From positions 124,001-188,000 of the forward strand of contig JAEZLH010000004.1 of NCBI GenBank assembly GCA_023435895.1: a DNA stretch of 64,000 nucleotides, written 5' to 3'. This DNA comes from Bacillota bacterium. GTDB taxonomy: Bacteria > Bacillota > Clostridia > Lachnospirales > Lachnospiraceae. Positions within the stretch are counted from its first letter, which is position 1; each line of letters opens with the position of its first letter. A program made the translations under genes and the position numbers. Below are positions 54,758-63,394 of the stretch, piece after piece. The notes beneath the pieces are model-generated. The model ran no database searches, had not been told where the DNA came from, and saw nothing but the letters and a program-made list of their open reading frames with translations.

Positions 54758-56119
54758 CTGAGTAACATTAAAGTATCTGTGATTATTCCAATGCTTAATT
54801 CTATAGCATATCTTGAGGAGTGTTTAAACAGTGTTTGCTCACAATCTCTGACCGAAATAGAGATACTTTGTGTTGATGCAGGTTCTTCAGACGGTACCAT
54901 GGAATTGGTAAACTCCTATGCAAAAAAGGATACTAGGATGAAATTGATTCATTCTGAAGTGAAGAGCTATGGAGTTCAGATTAATATAGGAATTGAGAAT
55001 GCAATAGGAGAATACATTGGGATAGTAGAATCGGATGATTATGTTTCATCCCGCATGTTTCAAAATTTATATGAAAAAGCAATAAAATTCAATCTGGATT
55101 TTGTTAAAGGAGGATATGTTCAATTTGGGAACATAGGAACAGACCGATTTGAAGAGAAAAGCTTTAAAAGGGATAATATCTTAGGCCAGTTTATTGATTT
55201 GAATAAGCAACCGGAATATCGCTTATTTGACCCGGTTCATATTTGGACAGGAGTATACAAAAGAAGCTTTTTGAAGGAAAAAAATATCACACTGAATAAT
55301 ACCCCCGGTGCGTCTTACCAGGATACAAGTTTTTCTATACTTGTTAGTGCTTTTGCAGATAATTGTATATATGTTGACGATTGCGATTATTATTATCGTA
55401 TTGACAATGTCAATTCTTCCGTTAAATCTGACACAAAATCATGTTGCATTGCAGATGAATATAAATATGTTATTAACGAGTTAAATAAACATAAAAATAT
55501 TTCAACAGGCTTTAAAAATCAAATACAAAGGTACAAGTTGACAAGTTATTTTTGGAACTATAAAAGACTTTCCTCTGAGGGTAAAAGAATTTTTTTAGGC
55601 TGTATTGCTTCGGAAATGGAGGAATATACTCCCCTCTTTGCGAATCTTACAGAGGAAGAAAAAAGAAAAGTATATTATTTAACCGGTGCGGAAAGAGAAA
55701 AGGAATTTTTGGAGTTGGAACATCAAAAATATACTATTTTGAAGTTTGCAAAAGAGCTGATAGAGAATAATAAAACATGTGTCTGCGTAACTGCTGGACA
55801 GTATGCGAAGAAGTTTATCCAGATTCAGCATATTTTTGGAGCGAAACTAATTGAAGCTGTTTGTGACAATAATCAGGTTGAAATTGTACAGGATGGTTGT
55901 AAATATCAAGTAATGACTGTGAAAGATGCGATTAGTAAATATTCTGATTTTCCTTATGTTATTGCAAATAAAAATCATTATGAGGATATTAAAAACCAGC
56001 TTAATTCTTTGGGAATAGAAGATAGTCAAATAGTGAGAGCAGATAGCTTTCCGTCATTTGGAGAAGTGATAGAATTCTATAAAGAAATTGATTGGAAGGA
56101 AAAAACGAATGAAACATAA
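54758..56119 (+). CDS. Family 2 glycosyltransferase with C-terminal Rossmann-like module
   Basis: This is a GT2 of about 453 residues: VSVIIPMLNSIAYLEECLNS, EILCVDAGSSDGTMELV and IGIVESDDYVSSRMFQNLY (DxD). Residues about 345-450 are a diverged copy of the recurring module (KTCVCVTAGQYAKKFI, LIEAVCDNNQVEI, SLGIEDSQIVRADSF). AAAGGGG (54743-54749) is correctly spaced for CTG 54758, while GTG 54749 directly abuts it, so the start codon may be the rare CTG. It is a close paralog of the next gene (SQSLTEIEILCVDAGS against NQTLREIEIICIDAGS). Confidence 0.87.
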   Translation: MSNIKVSVIIPMLNSIAYLEECLNSVCSQSLTEIEILCVDAGSSDGTMELVNSYAKKDTRMKLIHSEVKSYGVQINIGIENAIGEYIGIVESDDYVSSRMFQNLYEKAIKFNLDFVKGGYVQFGNIGTDRFEEKSFKRDNILGQFIDLNKQPEYRLFDPVHIWTGVYKRSFLKEKNITLNNTPGASYQDTSFSILVSAFADNCIYVDDCDYYYRIDNVNSSVKSDTKSCCIADEYKYVINELNKHKNISTGFKNQIQRYKLTSYFWNYKRLSSEGKRIFLGCIASEMEEYTPLFANLTEEEKRKVYYLTGAEREKEFLELEHQKYTILKFAKELIENNKTCVCVTAGQYAKKFIQIQHIFGAKLIEAVCDNNQVEIVQDGCKYQVMTVKDAISKYSDFPYVIANKNHYEDIKNQLNSLGIEDSQIVRADSFPSFGEVIEFYKEIDWKEKTNET

Positions 56120-57509
56120 CTGTAAAGTATCAGTGATTATGCCGAGCCTAAATGTAGCAAAATACATAGATCAATGCATTTCTTCGGTTGTAAATCAAAC
56201 ATTAAGAGAAATTGAAATCATATGTATAGATGCCGGCTCAACAGATGGAACGCTTGAAATTCTTGAAAAGTATGCTTCACATGATGATAGAATTACGATA
56301 ATGAATTCGGAAAAAAGAAGTTATGGTTATCAGATGAATTTGGGAATTGAAGCAGCAAAAGGTGAATATATCGGAATTGTAGAAACGGATGATATAGCGG
56401 AACCTCATATGTTCGAGGTGCTTTATCATGCAGGGGAAGATAAAAAGGCAGACTATATTAAGGGCAATGCCTTACAGTTTTATGAGAAGGAAGGTAAGGG
56501 AAAGTATACGCTACCGCATATTCCTTATTCGGGTTTGAAAGATTGCAAAGCGGATTATAAAGAAACCGATCCATCAAAGGATTCGGAGATATTTGTTACA
56601 GATAATTTTCTATGGAATGGAATTTATAGAAGCGAGTTTATAAAAAATATTAAGTTCAATGAGACCCCCGGTGCTGCTTTTCAAGATATCAGTGTACTTT
56701 TTAAAATATGTTGTACCGCAAAAGAAGCCATTTATGTAAACAAGAATGTATATTTATATCGTCAGGATAATTTAAATGCATCTTCCTACAACAAAAAAAG
56801 TCTTGTTTATACGAATGGAGAGTATGGACGTATTATAAAGGATTTTCTTTACGGAGTTTCAGAGGATTGGGTGAAAATATGCTATAAGAAAATGGTATTG
56901 TTAACACTGAATCGTTTTGATGAAATGGTGTCGTCAGCCAACTATTGGACGGAATCGGAAGATGGAGTCTTGGGGATACAGGAAAAGCTTAAGTATGCCT
57001 TGAAGCAGAAAATTTTTTCAGAAAAAGATTTTTCAGAATCTCAATGGAATAGAATTCAGATGTTTATTGATAACCCACGAAAATTGTTTGAATCCGATTA
57101 TGAGTACCATATGAAAAAGGTAAGTTACATTCATAACTTAAGAGAGAAGATTGGAGATAAGCAATATATTATTTTTGGATTCGGAAATTGGGGTGTATAT
57201 TTAGACGAATTATTTCACTTGCATTATGGAATATCACCAAAAGCCTTCTGGGATAATTCATCAGCTAAATGGGGTAGGAATGAAAAAGGGGTTCCCGTTG
57301 AAAAGCCGGATAGGGTAGAAAATCGCAATACTTTATTTATAATTACGAATAAGATGCATTCGAAAGAGATTAGAGAACAACTTTTAGAGCTTGGAGCGTA
57401 TCCAGAGCAAATGCTAGATTTCACAGTGGAATGGACGGATACTAGATTATACCGATCTGTAGAATGCTTTCAGAAACTTAAAAACGCTCAAAATAATTTG
57501 ACTGATTAA
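56109..57509 (+). CDS. Family 2 glycosyltransferase with C-terminal Rossmann-like module
   Basis: This is a GT2 of about 466 residues: VSVIMPSLNVAKYIDQCISS, EIICIDAGSTDGTLEIL and IGIVETDDIAEPHMFEVL (DD dyad). It shares with its upstream neighbour the acceptor-side string TPGA-x-x-QD and the Y-x-D-N-x-N motif that follows. The two arose by tandem duplication. Residues about 355-455 are the recurring module (YIIFGFGNWGVYLDELF, AFWDNSSAKWGRNEKGVPV). ATG 56109 follows GGAAGGA; it overlaps the previous gene by 11 bases. Confidence 0.88.
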   Translation: MKHNCKVSVIMPSLNVAKYIDQCISSVVNQTLREIEIICIDAGSTDGTLEILEKYASHDDRITIMNSEKRSYGYQMNLGIEAAKGEYIGIVETDDIAEPHMFEVLYHAGEDKKADYIKGNALQFYEKEGKGKYTLPHIPYSGLKDCKADYKETDPSKDSEIFVTDNFLWNGIYRSEFIKNIKFNETPGAAFQDISVLFKICCTAKEAIYVNKNVYLYRQDNLNASSYNKKSLVYTNGEYGRIIKDFLYGVSEDWVKICYKKMVLLTLNRFDEMVSSANYWTESEDGVLGIQEKLKYALKQKIFSEKDFSESQWNRIQMFIDNPRKLFESDYEYHMKKVSYIHNLREKIGDKQYIIFGFGNWGVYLDELFHLHYGISPKAFWDNSSAKWGRNEKGVPVEKPDRVENRNTLFIITNKMHSKEIREQLLELGAYPEQMLDFTVEWTDTRLYRSVECFQKLKNAQNNLTD

Positions 57510-57555
57510 TTACCGAATTGGAAGTTGGTATAATAGAAAAAAAGGATGTGTGTGT

Positions 57556-59880
57556 ATGGAAGAGTCTATATATTTGGAAAATGAATTAAGATTAGGAATG
57601 ATTCGATGGTATCCGTTTTCTTTTCCATGCAAAATTTTATTCGTTGGAAGAAATGAGCTTGATAAGTCAGTACAAGAAAATTTTTGTGATTTAGGTGTAG
57701 AATGCTCCTATTTCGATGTCAAAACATTTGAAGAAGAGATGTCAGAATCAGATGATCCTGTATATAATTATGCCGTAATACTTGACGGTATAGAATATTC
57801 TAAAAAGCCAATTCAGCTTCTCAAAAAAATAAAAAATTGTTTGAGAACAGATGGAGTTCTCTTAATTGGGGCAGATAACAGGCTTGGAATTAAATATTTT
57901 TGCGGAGATAGAGATCCATTTACAAAACGTAATTTTGATGGAATCGAGAACTACTTACGTATTGACCCTGCAGATCATGAGAAGATGGAGGGCAGATTAT
58001 ATTCTAAAGCAGAACTTTCAGATATGTTAGGACATGCAGGGTTTTGTAATAATCGGTTTTACTCAGTCTTTCCGGAGGTGTCAAGACCACAGATTCTAAT
58101 AGCGGAAGATTATGCGCCTAATGAAGAACTTAATATCAGAATATTTCCTCAGTATAATTATCCTGATACAGTTTTCTTAGAGGAGGAAGGTCTATATTCC
58201 ACATTACTTAAAAATAACATGTTCCATGCAATGGCGAATGGGTTTCTAATTGAATGCTCCACGAACCAAGATTATGCTAATGCATTTCAAATAACCGTAT
58301 CAGCAGATCGAGGAAAAGAGAATGGAATGAGCACTATTATAAAGAGGGATGGATATGTGGAAAAGAAACCTCTATATAGTGAGGGAAATAGAAAACTTCG
58401 GGATTTGAAGGAGAATAATGAGTATCTGAAGAGTCATGGAATTACAATGATAGATGCCAAAATAGAGAATAATTCATTGGTTATGCCTTATGTGGAGGGC
58501 ATTCCATTAGTAAGTTACTTTAGAGAACTTCTTGAAACGAATAAAGAAGAATTTATGAAACAATTAGATTATTTATGGGAGTTGATACTTCATTCATCGG
58601 AACATGTACCATATGAAGACATAGCATGGGAATACTTTGAACCTGGTTGGGAACATAGAAAAGCAGATGATCCCAATAAAGATAAGTGGAGAAAAGTAGC
58701 ATATGGAACAAAACAGGAACAGGATAATTTAGGTGTTATTTTAAAGCGTGGCTACTTAGATTTGGTTGTTCTGAATGGTTTCTTCAAGGACTCTAACTTG
58801 ATGTTTTTCGATCAGGAAATGTACGTGGAAAACCTTCCGGCAAAGGCGATTTTGCTCAGAAACATCGATTTTATTTATCAATACAATAAAAAATTTGAGT
58901 TGATAGTGCCCCGAAGGGAGCTGCTCAGCAGATATCAATTAGTGGAATATCAAAACTTGTTCTATAAATATATATGGTCGTTTCTTGGGAAACTGCGCAA
59001 TGATGAGAAGCTTGCGAAGTATAACAGAGAGCATAGAAGAAATGCAGATAAAATAAACGCGAATCGACAGCGTATGAACTTTTCAGAAGAAGAGTATAAT
59101 CGCATGTTCCGTGATATTTTTTGTCACGCTCAGGGCAAGAAACTATATCTGTTTGGTTCCGGCAATTTTGCGAATATGTTCTTATCACAGTTTAGGAAAG
59201 ATTATGATGTGACAGGCATTATAGATAATTTGGAATTGAAGTGGGGAACGTATGTAGAAGGTATTCCTGTAATGAGTCCCGAAATATTAACAACACTAGA
59301 CCCCAGTGAGTGTAAGGTTATAGTATGCATTAAAAATTATGTTCCAGTTATAAAACAATTAGAGGATATGGGAATAAAGAACTTTAGTATATATGACATT
59401 GGAATGGAGTATCCTCGTAAATTACAAATGCCTACAAATGATATATCCGGTCAAATGAAACAGTTTAATCTTGGCTATATAGCCGGGGTTTTTGACTTAT
59501 TTCATATTGGACATTTGAACTTACTTCGTAGAGCAAAAGAGCAATGCAACTATCTTATTGTGGGTGTCGTTACGGATGAAGGTGTGCGCAAGCATAAGCG
59601 ATCCAACCCGGAGATACCGTTTGAGGATCGTATTGAGATTGTACGTGCATGTAAATATGTGGATGAGGCTGTCGAAATTCCATTAGACCAAGGTGGTACA
59701 GATGAAGCTTATAGAAGATATCAGTTTGATGTTCAATTCTCAGGCAGCGACTATGTGAATGACCCTGGTTGGCAGGCAAATAAAGAATTCCTAGAGAAGC
59801 ATGGGGCCAAGTTGGTGTTCTTTCCATATACGGAGAAGATTAGTTCAACAAGTCTTAAAGAAGTGATAAGAAAAAAGTGA
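57556..59880 (+). CDS. Four-domain methyltransferase-like / kinase-like / Rossmann-like / cytidylyltransferase protein
   Basis: This protein of about 774 residues has four parts in order. Residues 1-235 are a methyltransferase-like domain without a clear glycine-rich SAM motif (ILFVGRNELDKS), but with GADNRLGIKYFCGDRD matching the protein at 51203. Residues about 250-530 are a kinase-like domain with LNGFFKDSNLMFFDQEM, parallel to the one at 52118. Residues about 535-640 are the recurring module (KLYLFGSGNFANMFLSQF). Residues about 645-774 are a TagD-like cytidylyltransferase (GVFDLFHIGH, KISSTSLKE). It may phosphorylate and CDP-activate one compound. GTG 57550 and ATG 57556 are both possible starts. 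Confidence 0.82.
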   Translation: MEESIYLENELRLGMIRWYPFSFPCKILFVGRNELDKSVQENFCDLGVECSYFDVKTFEEEMSESDDPVYNYAVILDGIEYSKKPIQLLKKIKNCLRTDGVLLIGADNRLGIKYFCGDRDPFTKRNFDGIENYLRIDPADHEKMEGRLYSKAELSDMLGHAGFCNNRFYSVFPEVSRPQILIAEDYAPNEELNIRIFPQYNYPDTVFLEEEGLYSTLLKNNMFHAMANGFLIECSTNQDYANAFQITVSADRGKENGMSTIIKRDGYVEKKPLYSEGNRKLRDLKENNEYLKSHGITMIDAKIENNSLVMPYVEGIPLVSYFRELLETNKEEFMKQLDYLWELILHSSEHVPYEDIAWEYFEPGWEHRKADDPNKDKWRKVAYGTKQEQDNLGVILKRGYLDLVVLNGFFKDSNLMFFDQEMYVENLPAKAILLRNIDFIYQYNKKFELIVPRRELLSRYQLVEYQNLFYKYIWSFLGKLRNDEKLAKYNREHRRNADKINANRQRMNFSEEEYNRMFRDIFCHAQGKKLYLFGSGNFANMFLSQFRKDYDVTGIIDNLELKWGTYVEGIPVMSPEILTTLDPSECKVIVCIKNYVPVIKQLEDMGIKNFSIYDIGMEYPRKLQMPTNDISGQMKQFNLGYIAGVFDLFHIGHLNLLRRAKEQCNYLIVGVVTDEGVRKHKRSNPEIPFEDRIEIVRACKYVDEAVEIPLDQGGTDEAYRRYQFDVQFSGSDYVNDPGWQANKEFLEKHGAKLVFFPYTEKISSTSLKEVIRKK

Positions 59881-59899
59881 TTTGGAAGGAGAAGCATTT

Positions 59900-61120
59900 A
59901 TGCGGCTTAGCTGTTCAGTATATGGAGTTGTTGATACAGCACATCCAAAGCAGGGTATCCGAGATTTGAAAAAAGCCGGATTTAATGCTGCCTTATTGGA
60001 TTTTAACATGTTTGGATTTTCTGATGATACGTTGAAAAACGATTATTCGGTTGAAGATATGGATAAATATTATTTAGTAGTTCGGAAGGAAGCAGAGAGT
60101 ACAGGGCTGGAATTCCCGATTGCGAAAGTACAAGAACTTAACCGATTTAAGATATTCTCAGGAAATCACTGTTTGGAAAATTCCTCAAAGGAGGCTTGTT
60201 ATAATCTACTTTTAGAGACAACGAAAAGAGCAATTCACGCGTGTGAATCCATGGGATGCAGTTATCTTATTGTACCGCCACTTTGGTATACTGTTAAAAA
60301 TGAGCAAGCGTGGGATATAAATAAGCTTTTTTACATAGAACTTGCGAAGGAATGTAAAAAGGCAAATACGAAGCTTCTACTTACCAATCTAACCAGATAT
60401 GTCAATGGGCATTATATAAGAGGAATATGTTCAGACGTCAGTACTGCAAGCCGATGGATCGATCTGTTAAACAAGGAAGTTGGAGCAGATAGATTTGGAT
60501 TCTGTCTTGATGTAGGTAATTGCAATCTATGTGGGCAGGACATCTATGAGATGGTTACAGGACTTAAGAGTCATCTGTGTGCAGTTGTTCTTAAAGATAA
60601 CTTTAGTATAAATGATGCCGCATTGCTTCCTTTTTCAGCCAGTAATAATGGACATCCTACCACGGATTGGCTTGGCATAATTCGGGCACTGAGAGAACAG
60701 GAATTTGATGGTCATCTGGTACTCGAAATAACGGATTCTATTAGAGCTATATCGCCAATACTTCATCCAGCTCTCTTATCCTATGCAAAATCGATAGGCG
60801 ATTATTTTGTATGGCAGATTGGGATTGAAAGTGCTTTAAAAAAGTATTCCACTATTCTATTGTTCGGAGCAGGAAATATGTGCCGTAATTTTATGAGATT
60901 ATATGGAGACAAGTATCATCCACAATTTACATGTGATAATAATTCCGCCCTATGGCATACGGAATTTGAGGGTTTGGTGGTAAAGCCACCGGATGCTTTG
61001 CGGGGTATATCCCCAGACTGTGGGGTGTTCATCTGCAATATTTATTATCGGGAGATTGAAGCGCAGCTCAGGGAACTGGGAGTTCAAAATATCGAATATT
61101 TTAATGATGAATATATGTAG
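59900..61120 (+). CDS. Sugar isomerase-like TIM barrel with C-terminal Rossmann-like module
   Basis: This protein of about 406 residues has residues 1-290 resembling xylose isomerase-like sugar-phosphate epimerases. It is clearly paralogous to the next gene (RDLKKAGFNAALLDFN against RSLKKAGFTCCDFSLN; TDWLGIIRAL against TDWDGFIKGL). Several presumed metal ligands differ: LTNL for LENL, DVGNCN for DTGHAN and VVLKDN for LHIHDN. It is probably not a normal metal-dependent isomerase. Residues about 310-406 are the recurring module (YSTILLFGAGNMCRNFMRLY). TTG 59882 precedes the GGAAGGA site, so ATG 59900 is the start. Confidence 0.8.
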   Translation: MRLSCSVYGVVDTAHPKQGIRDLKKAGFNAALLDFNMFGFSDDTLKNDYSVEDMDKYYLVVRKEAESTGLEFPIAKVQELNRFKIFSGNHCLENSSKEACYNLLLETTKRAIHACESMGCSYLIVPPLWYTVKNEQAWDINKLFYIELAKECKKANTKLLLTNLTRYVNGHYIRGICSDVSTASRWIDLLNKEVGADRFGFCLDVGNCNLCGQDIYEMVTGLKSHLCAVVLKDNFSINDAALLPFSASNNGHPTTDWLGIIRALREQEFDGHLVLEITDSIRAISPILHPALLSYAKSIGDYFVWQIGIESALKKYSTILLFGAGNMCRNFMRLYGDKYHPQFTCDNNSALWHTEFEGLVVKPPDALRGISPDCGVFICNIYYREIEAQLRELGVQNIEYFNDEYM

Positions 61121-61156
61121 CCATTTTGTATCAATTGATCGAAGGGGGAAGCAACC

Positions 61157-62101
61157 ATGCCTGAAATTGGTGTACAAACAAATAATGTGGTTTATGACGA
61201 TAATCCGCTTAAGGGATTTAGGAGTTTGAAGAAGGCTGGTTTTACCTGCTGCGATTTTAGTTTAAATTCATATTTGACTAACAGGGACTTATATGAAGGA
61301 AGCTTAAATAGATTTTATAATAACTCGGAAGAGGAGTTGAGTAAGTTCTTTACTCCTCACAAGGAAGCGGCTCGTGCAGAAGGAATTCGAATTAACCAGA
61401 TGCATATGCCCTATCCCAACTACGTACCGGGTGGAAAGAAAGAGTTGAATGAATATTTATTAAAAGTTGTAGCGCCAAAAAGTCTGAAGCTATGTGCCTA
61501 TTTTAATTGTAAGTACATTGTAATTCATGGATTTAAGTTGGCAAGATATTTAGGATGTGAGCAAGCTGAGTGGGATAAGACCTTAGAATTTCTAGAGTAT
61601 CTGGCACCTCTTGCTAAAGAACTCGGAATTACCATGTGTTTAGAAAATCTCTACACTGCAGTAGGAAATCATCTGATGGAAGGACCTTGTTGTAATGCAA
61701 AAAAAGCAGTAGAACGTATTGATAGAATGAATGAGAAGTATCACGCGGAGGTGTTGGGCTTTTGCTTTGATACCGGTCATGCCAATCTAGTAGGAATTGA
61801 TTTTGAAGATTTTATTACAACACTGGGAGATAGACTAAAAGTTCTTCATATCCATGATAATGATGGAATCGGTGATTTGCATCAAATTCCTTATACTTTT
61901 ACAAGAACAAGAGAAAATAAGCCGGCTACCGATTGGGATGGATTTATAAAAGGTTTAAAGAAGATAAAGTTCGATAAGGTGTTAAGCTTTGAGACGGCAC
62001 CGGTACTTACCTCTTTTCCGGATGTGATGAAGCAGGATGTTCTTGCGTTTATTGCACAAATAGGGCAATATTATAAAGGAGAGATAGAGGCAAATATATA
62101 A
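61157..62101 (+). CDS. Sugar phosphate isomerase/epimerase (xylose isomerase-like TIM barrel)
   Basis: This is a 314-residue TIM-barrel protein with the expected metal-site motifs of the family: CLENL (Glu), FDTGHA (Asp and His), LHIHDND (His) and SFETAP (Glu). It lacks the Rossmann-like module of its upstream paralog. It would isomerise or epimerise a sugar for the glycan. GAAGGGGGAAG precedes ATG 61157. The exact substrate is unknown. Confidence 0.87.
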   Translation: MPEIGVQTNNVVYDDNPLKGFRSLKKAGFTCCDFSLNSYLTNRDLYEGSLNRFYNNSEEELSKFFTPHKEAARAEGIRINQMHMPYPNYVPGGKKELNEYLLKVVAPKSLKLCAYFNCKYIVIHGFKLARYLGCEQAEWDKTLEFLEYLAPLAKELGITMCLENLYTAVGNHLMEGPCCNAKKAVERIDRMNEKYHAEVLGFCFDTGHANLVGIDFEDFITTLGDRLKVLHIHDNDGIGDLHQIPYTFTRTRENKPATDWDGFIKGLKKIKFDKVLSFETAPVLTSFPDVMKQDVLAFIAQIGQYYKGEIEANI

Positions 62102-62180
62102 TCAAGGATGATTGTGGCAGCTAGTTAGCCTTTTTACAATAGAATATTAATAATTTAAAGAACATAGGAGGAAAGATTGA

Positions 62181-63257
62181 ATGTATATACTATTAACCGG
62201 CGCTATCAAAAACGTTGGGGATTTTTTGATTGCGGAGAGGGGGAAGAAGTTATTACAGAACTTAAGACCGGATCGAGAGATTTATGAGCTAAGCAGATAT
62301 CAAAGTCTGGAAGATTGTACGGATTTATTAGATAAAGCAAAGGCAATAATTTTATGCGGTGGACCGGGCTTTATGGTAAATATGTATCCTCAGGTATTTG
62401 CATTAGTGAAGGATCTGAATAACATTAAGATCCCTATTATTTCTTTGGGTATGGGATGGTTTGGAGTACCTGGAGACGCGGTCAGTTTAAATACATATCA
62501 ATTTTCTCAGAACTCAAGAATTTTATTAAATCGCTTATCAAATGATTATCCTTTTATTGGGTGCAGAGATTATTATACAGCTAGGGTATTAAGAAAAAAT
62601 GGATATAATAATGCACTTATGACAGGATGTCCGGCTTGGTATGATGTTGATTATCTTGATAACGAATTTGAGCAAAGCGAAGACATAACTAATGTAGTGA
62701 TTTCCACACCGGCCAGTGTAGTGTATTTTAATCAATGTATTCAAGTTATGAATTGGGTAAAAACCAAGTATATTGGAGCTAACCTATATTGTACGTTTCA
62801 TAGAGGAATAGCGGAGGATAAGTATACAAATAGCAATGCATCTTCCAACTTAATGCTATTAAAATTAAAAGCAGAAGAATTAGGTTTCCAAACACTTGAT
62901 TTATCATACGATGCGAATAGGATGTCCATTTATGATAAAGCTGATATTCATATAGGCTATCGTGTTCATGCCCATATCTATTGTATGAGCCATAGAAAAA
63001 GAAGTATTTTGATAAATGAAGATGGTCGAGGAACTGCATGTTGTCATGCTCTGGGCCTAGAGGGAGTAGATGCTTTTACTATTGTGAATGAAAATAAAAC
63101 CGAGCGACATGTATTTCCAAGTAACACTGTAGTAGAGGAGTTGTCCTTGATTATCGGAGAATTTGAATTAGGAGCATATCATCAATTTGATTCGGTTAAA
63201 ACAACGTTGATTAATAATTATAGAATGATGGAAGCTTATATAAATGCTTTGCCATAG
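62181..63257 (+). CDS. Polysaccharide pyruvyl transferase family protein
   Basis: This is a 358-residue GT-B-like protein of the CsaB/WcaK pyruvyl transferase family: TGAIKNVGDFLIAERG, ILCGGPGFM, ISLGMGWFG, and the C-terminal IGYRVHAHIYCMS with the conserved R-x-H-x-H, then the DGRGTA string. The family adds ketal pyruvate to glycans and creates anchors for SLH-domain proteins, but some members act otherwise. AGGAGGAAAG precedes the ATG. It is the last gene of the operon; a weak hairpin follows at 63270. Confidence 0.85.
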   Translation: MYILLTGAIKNVGDFLIAERGKKLLQNLRPDREIYELSRYQSLEDCTDLLDKAKAIILCGGPGFMVNMYPQVFALVKDLNNIKIPIISLGMGWFGVPGDAVSLNTYQFSQNSRILLNRLSNDYPFIGCRDYYTARVLRKNGYNNALMTGCPAWYDVDYLDNEFEQSEDITNVVISTPASVVYFNQCIQVMNWVKTKYIGANLYCTFHRGIAEDKYTNSNASSNLMLLKLKAEELGFQTLDLSYDANRMSIYDKADIHIGYRVHAHIYCMSHRKRSILINEDGRGTACCHALGLEGVDAFTIVNENKTERHVFPSNTVVEELSLIIGEFELGAYHQFDSVKTTLINNYRMMEAYINALP

Positions 63258-63269
63258 AAAATACATAAG

Positions 63270-63294
63270 AAATGGATGTTTCATCATTCCATTT
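63270..63294 (+). terminator. Weak hairpin after the glycan operon
   Basis: AAATGGA (63270-63276) pairs with TCCATTT (63288-63294), followed by only one more T. It is the sole terminator candidate here and is not strong. Confidence 0.35.
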
Positions 63295-63307
63295 TAACTG
63301 TTGTTAT

Positions 63308-63334
63308 TAAGAAATACCCGGAACCTTCCGATAA
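63308..63334 (+). promoter_or_regulatory. Sigma-28-like promoter before the secreted protein gene
   Basis: TAAG (63308-63311), a 16-nt spacer and CCGATAA (63328-63334) match the flagellar sigma consensus with one mismatch in each box. Thirteen bases TCCGATAAATATT are identical to the flgM element at 16953-16965. A TATAAT also occurs at 63341 but lacks a -35 box. Confidence 0.45.
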
Positions 63335-63394
63335 ATATTCTATAATACGTTTAAAATGGTAAGATTAAGATAAACTGTTTGAATGGAGGCACTT

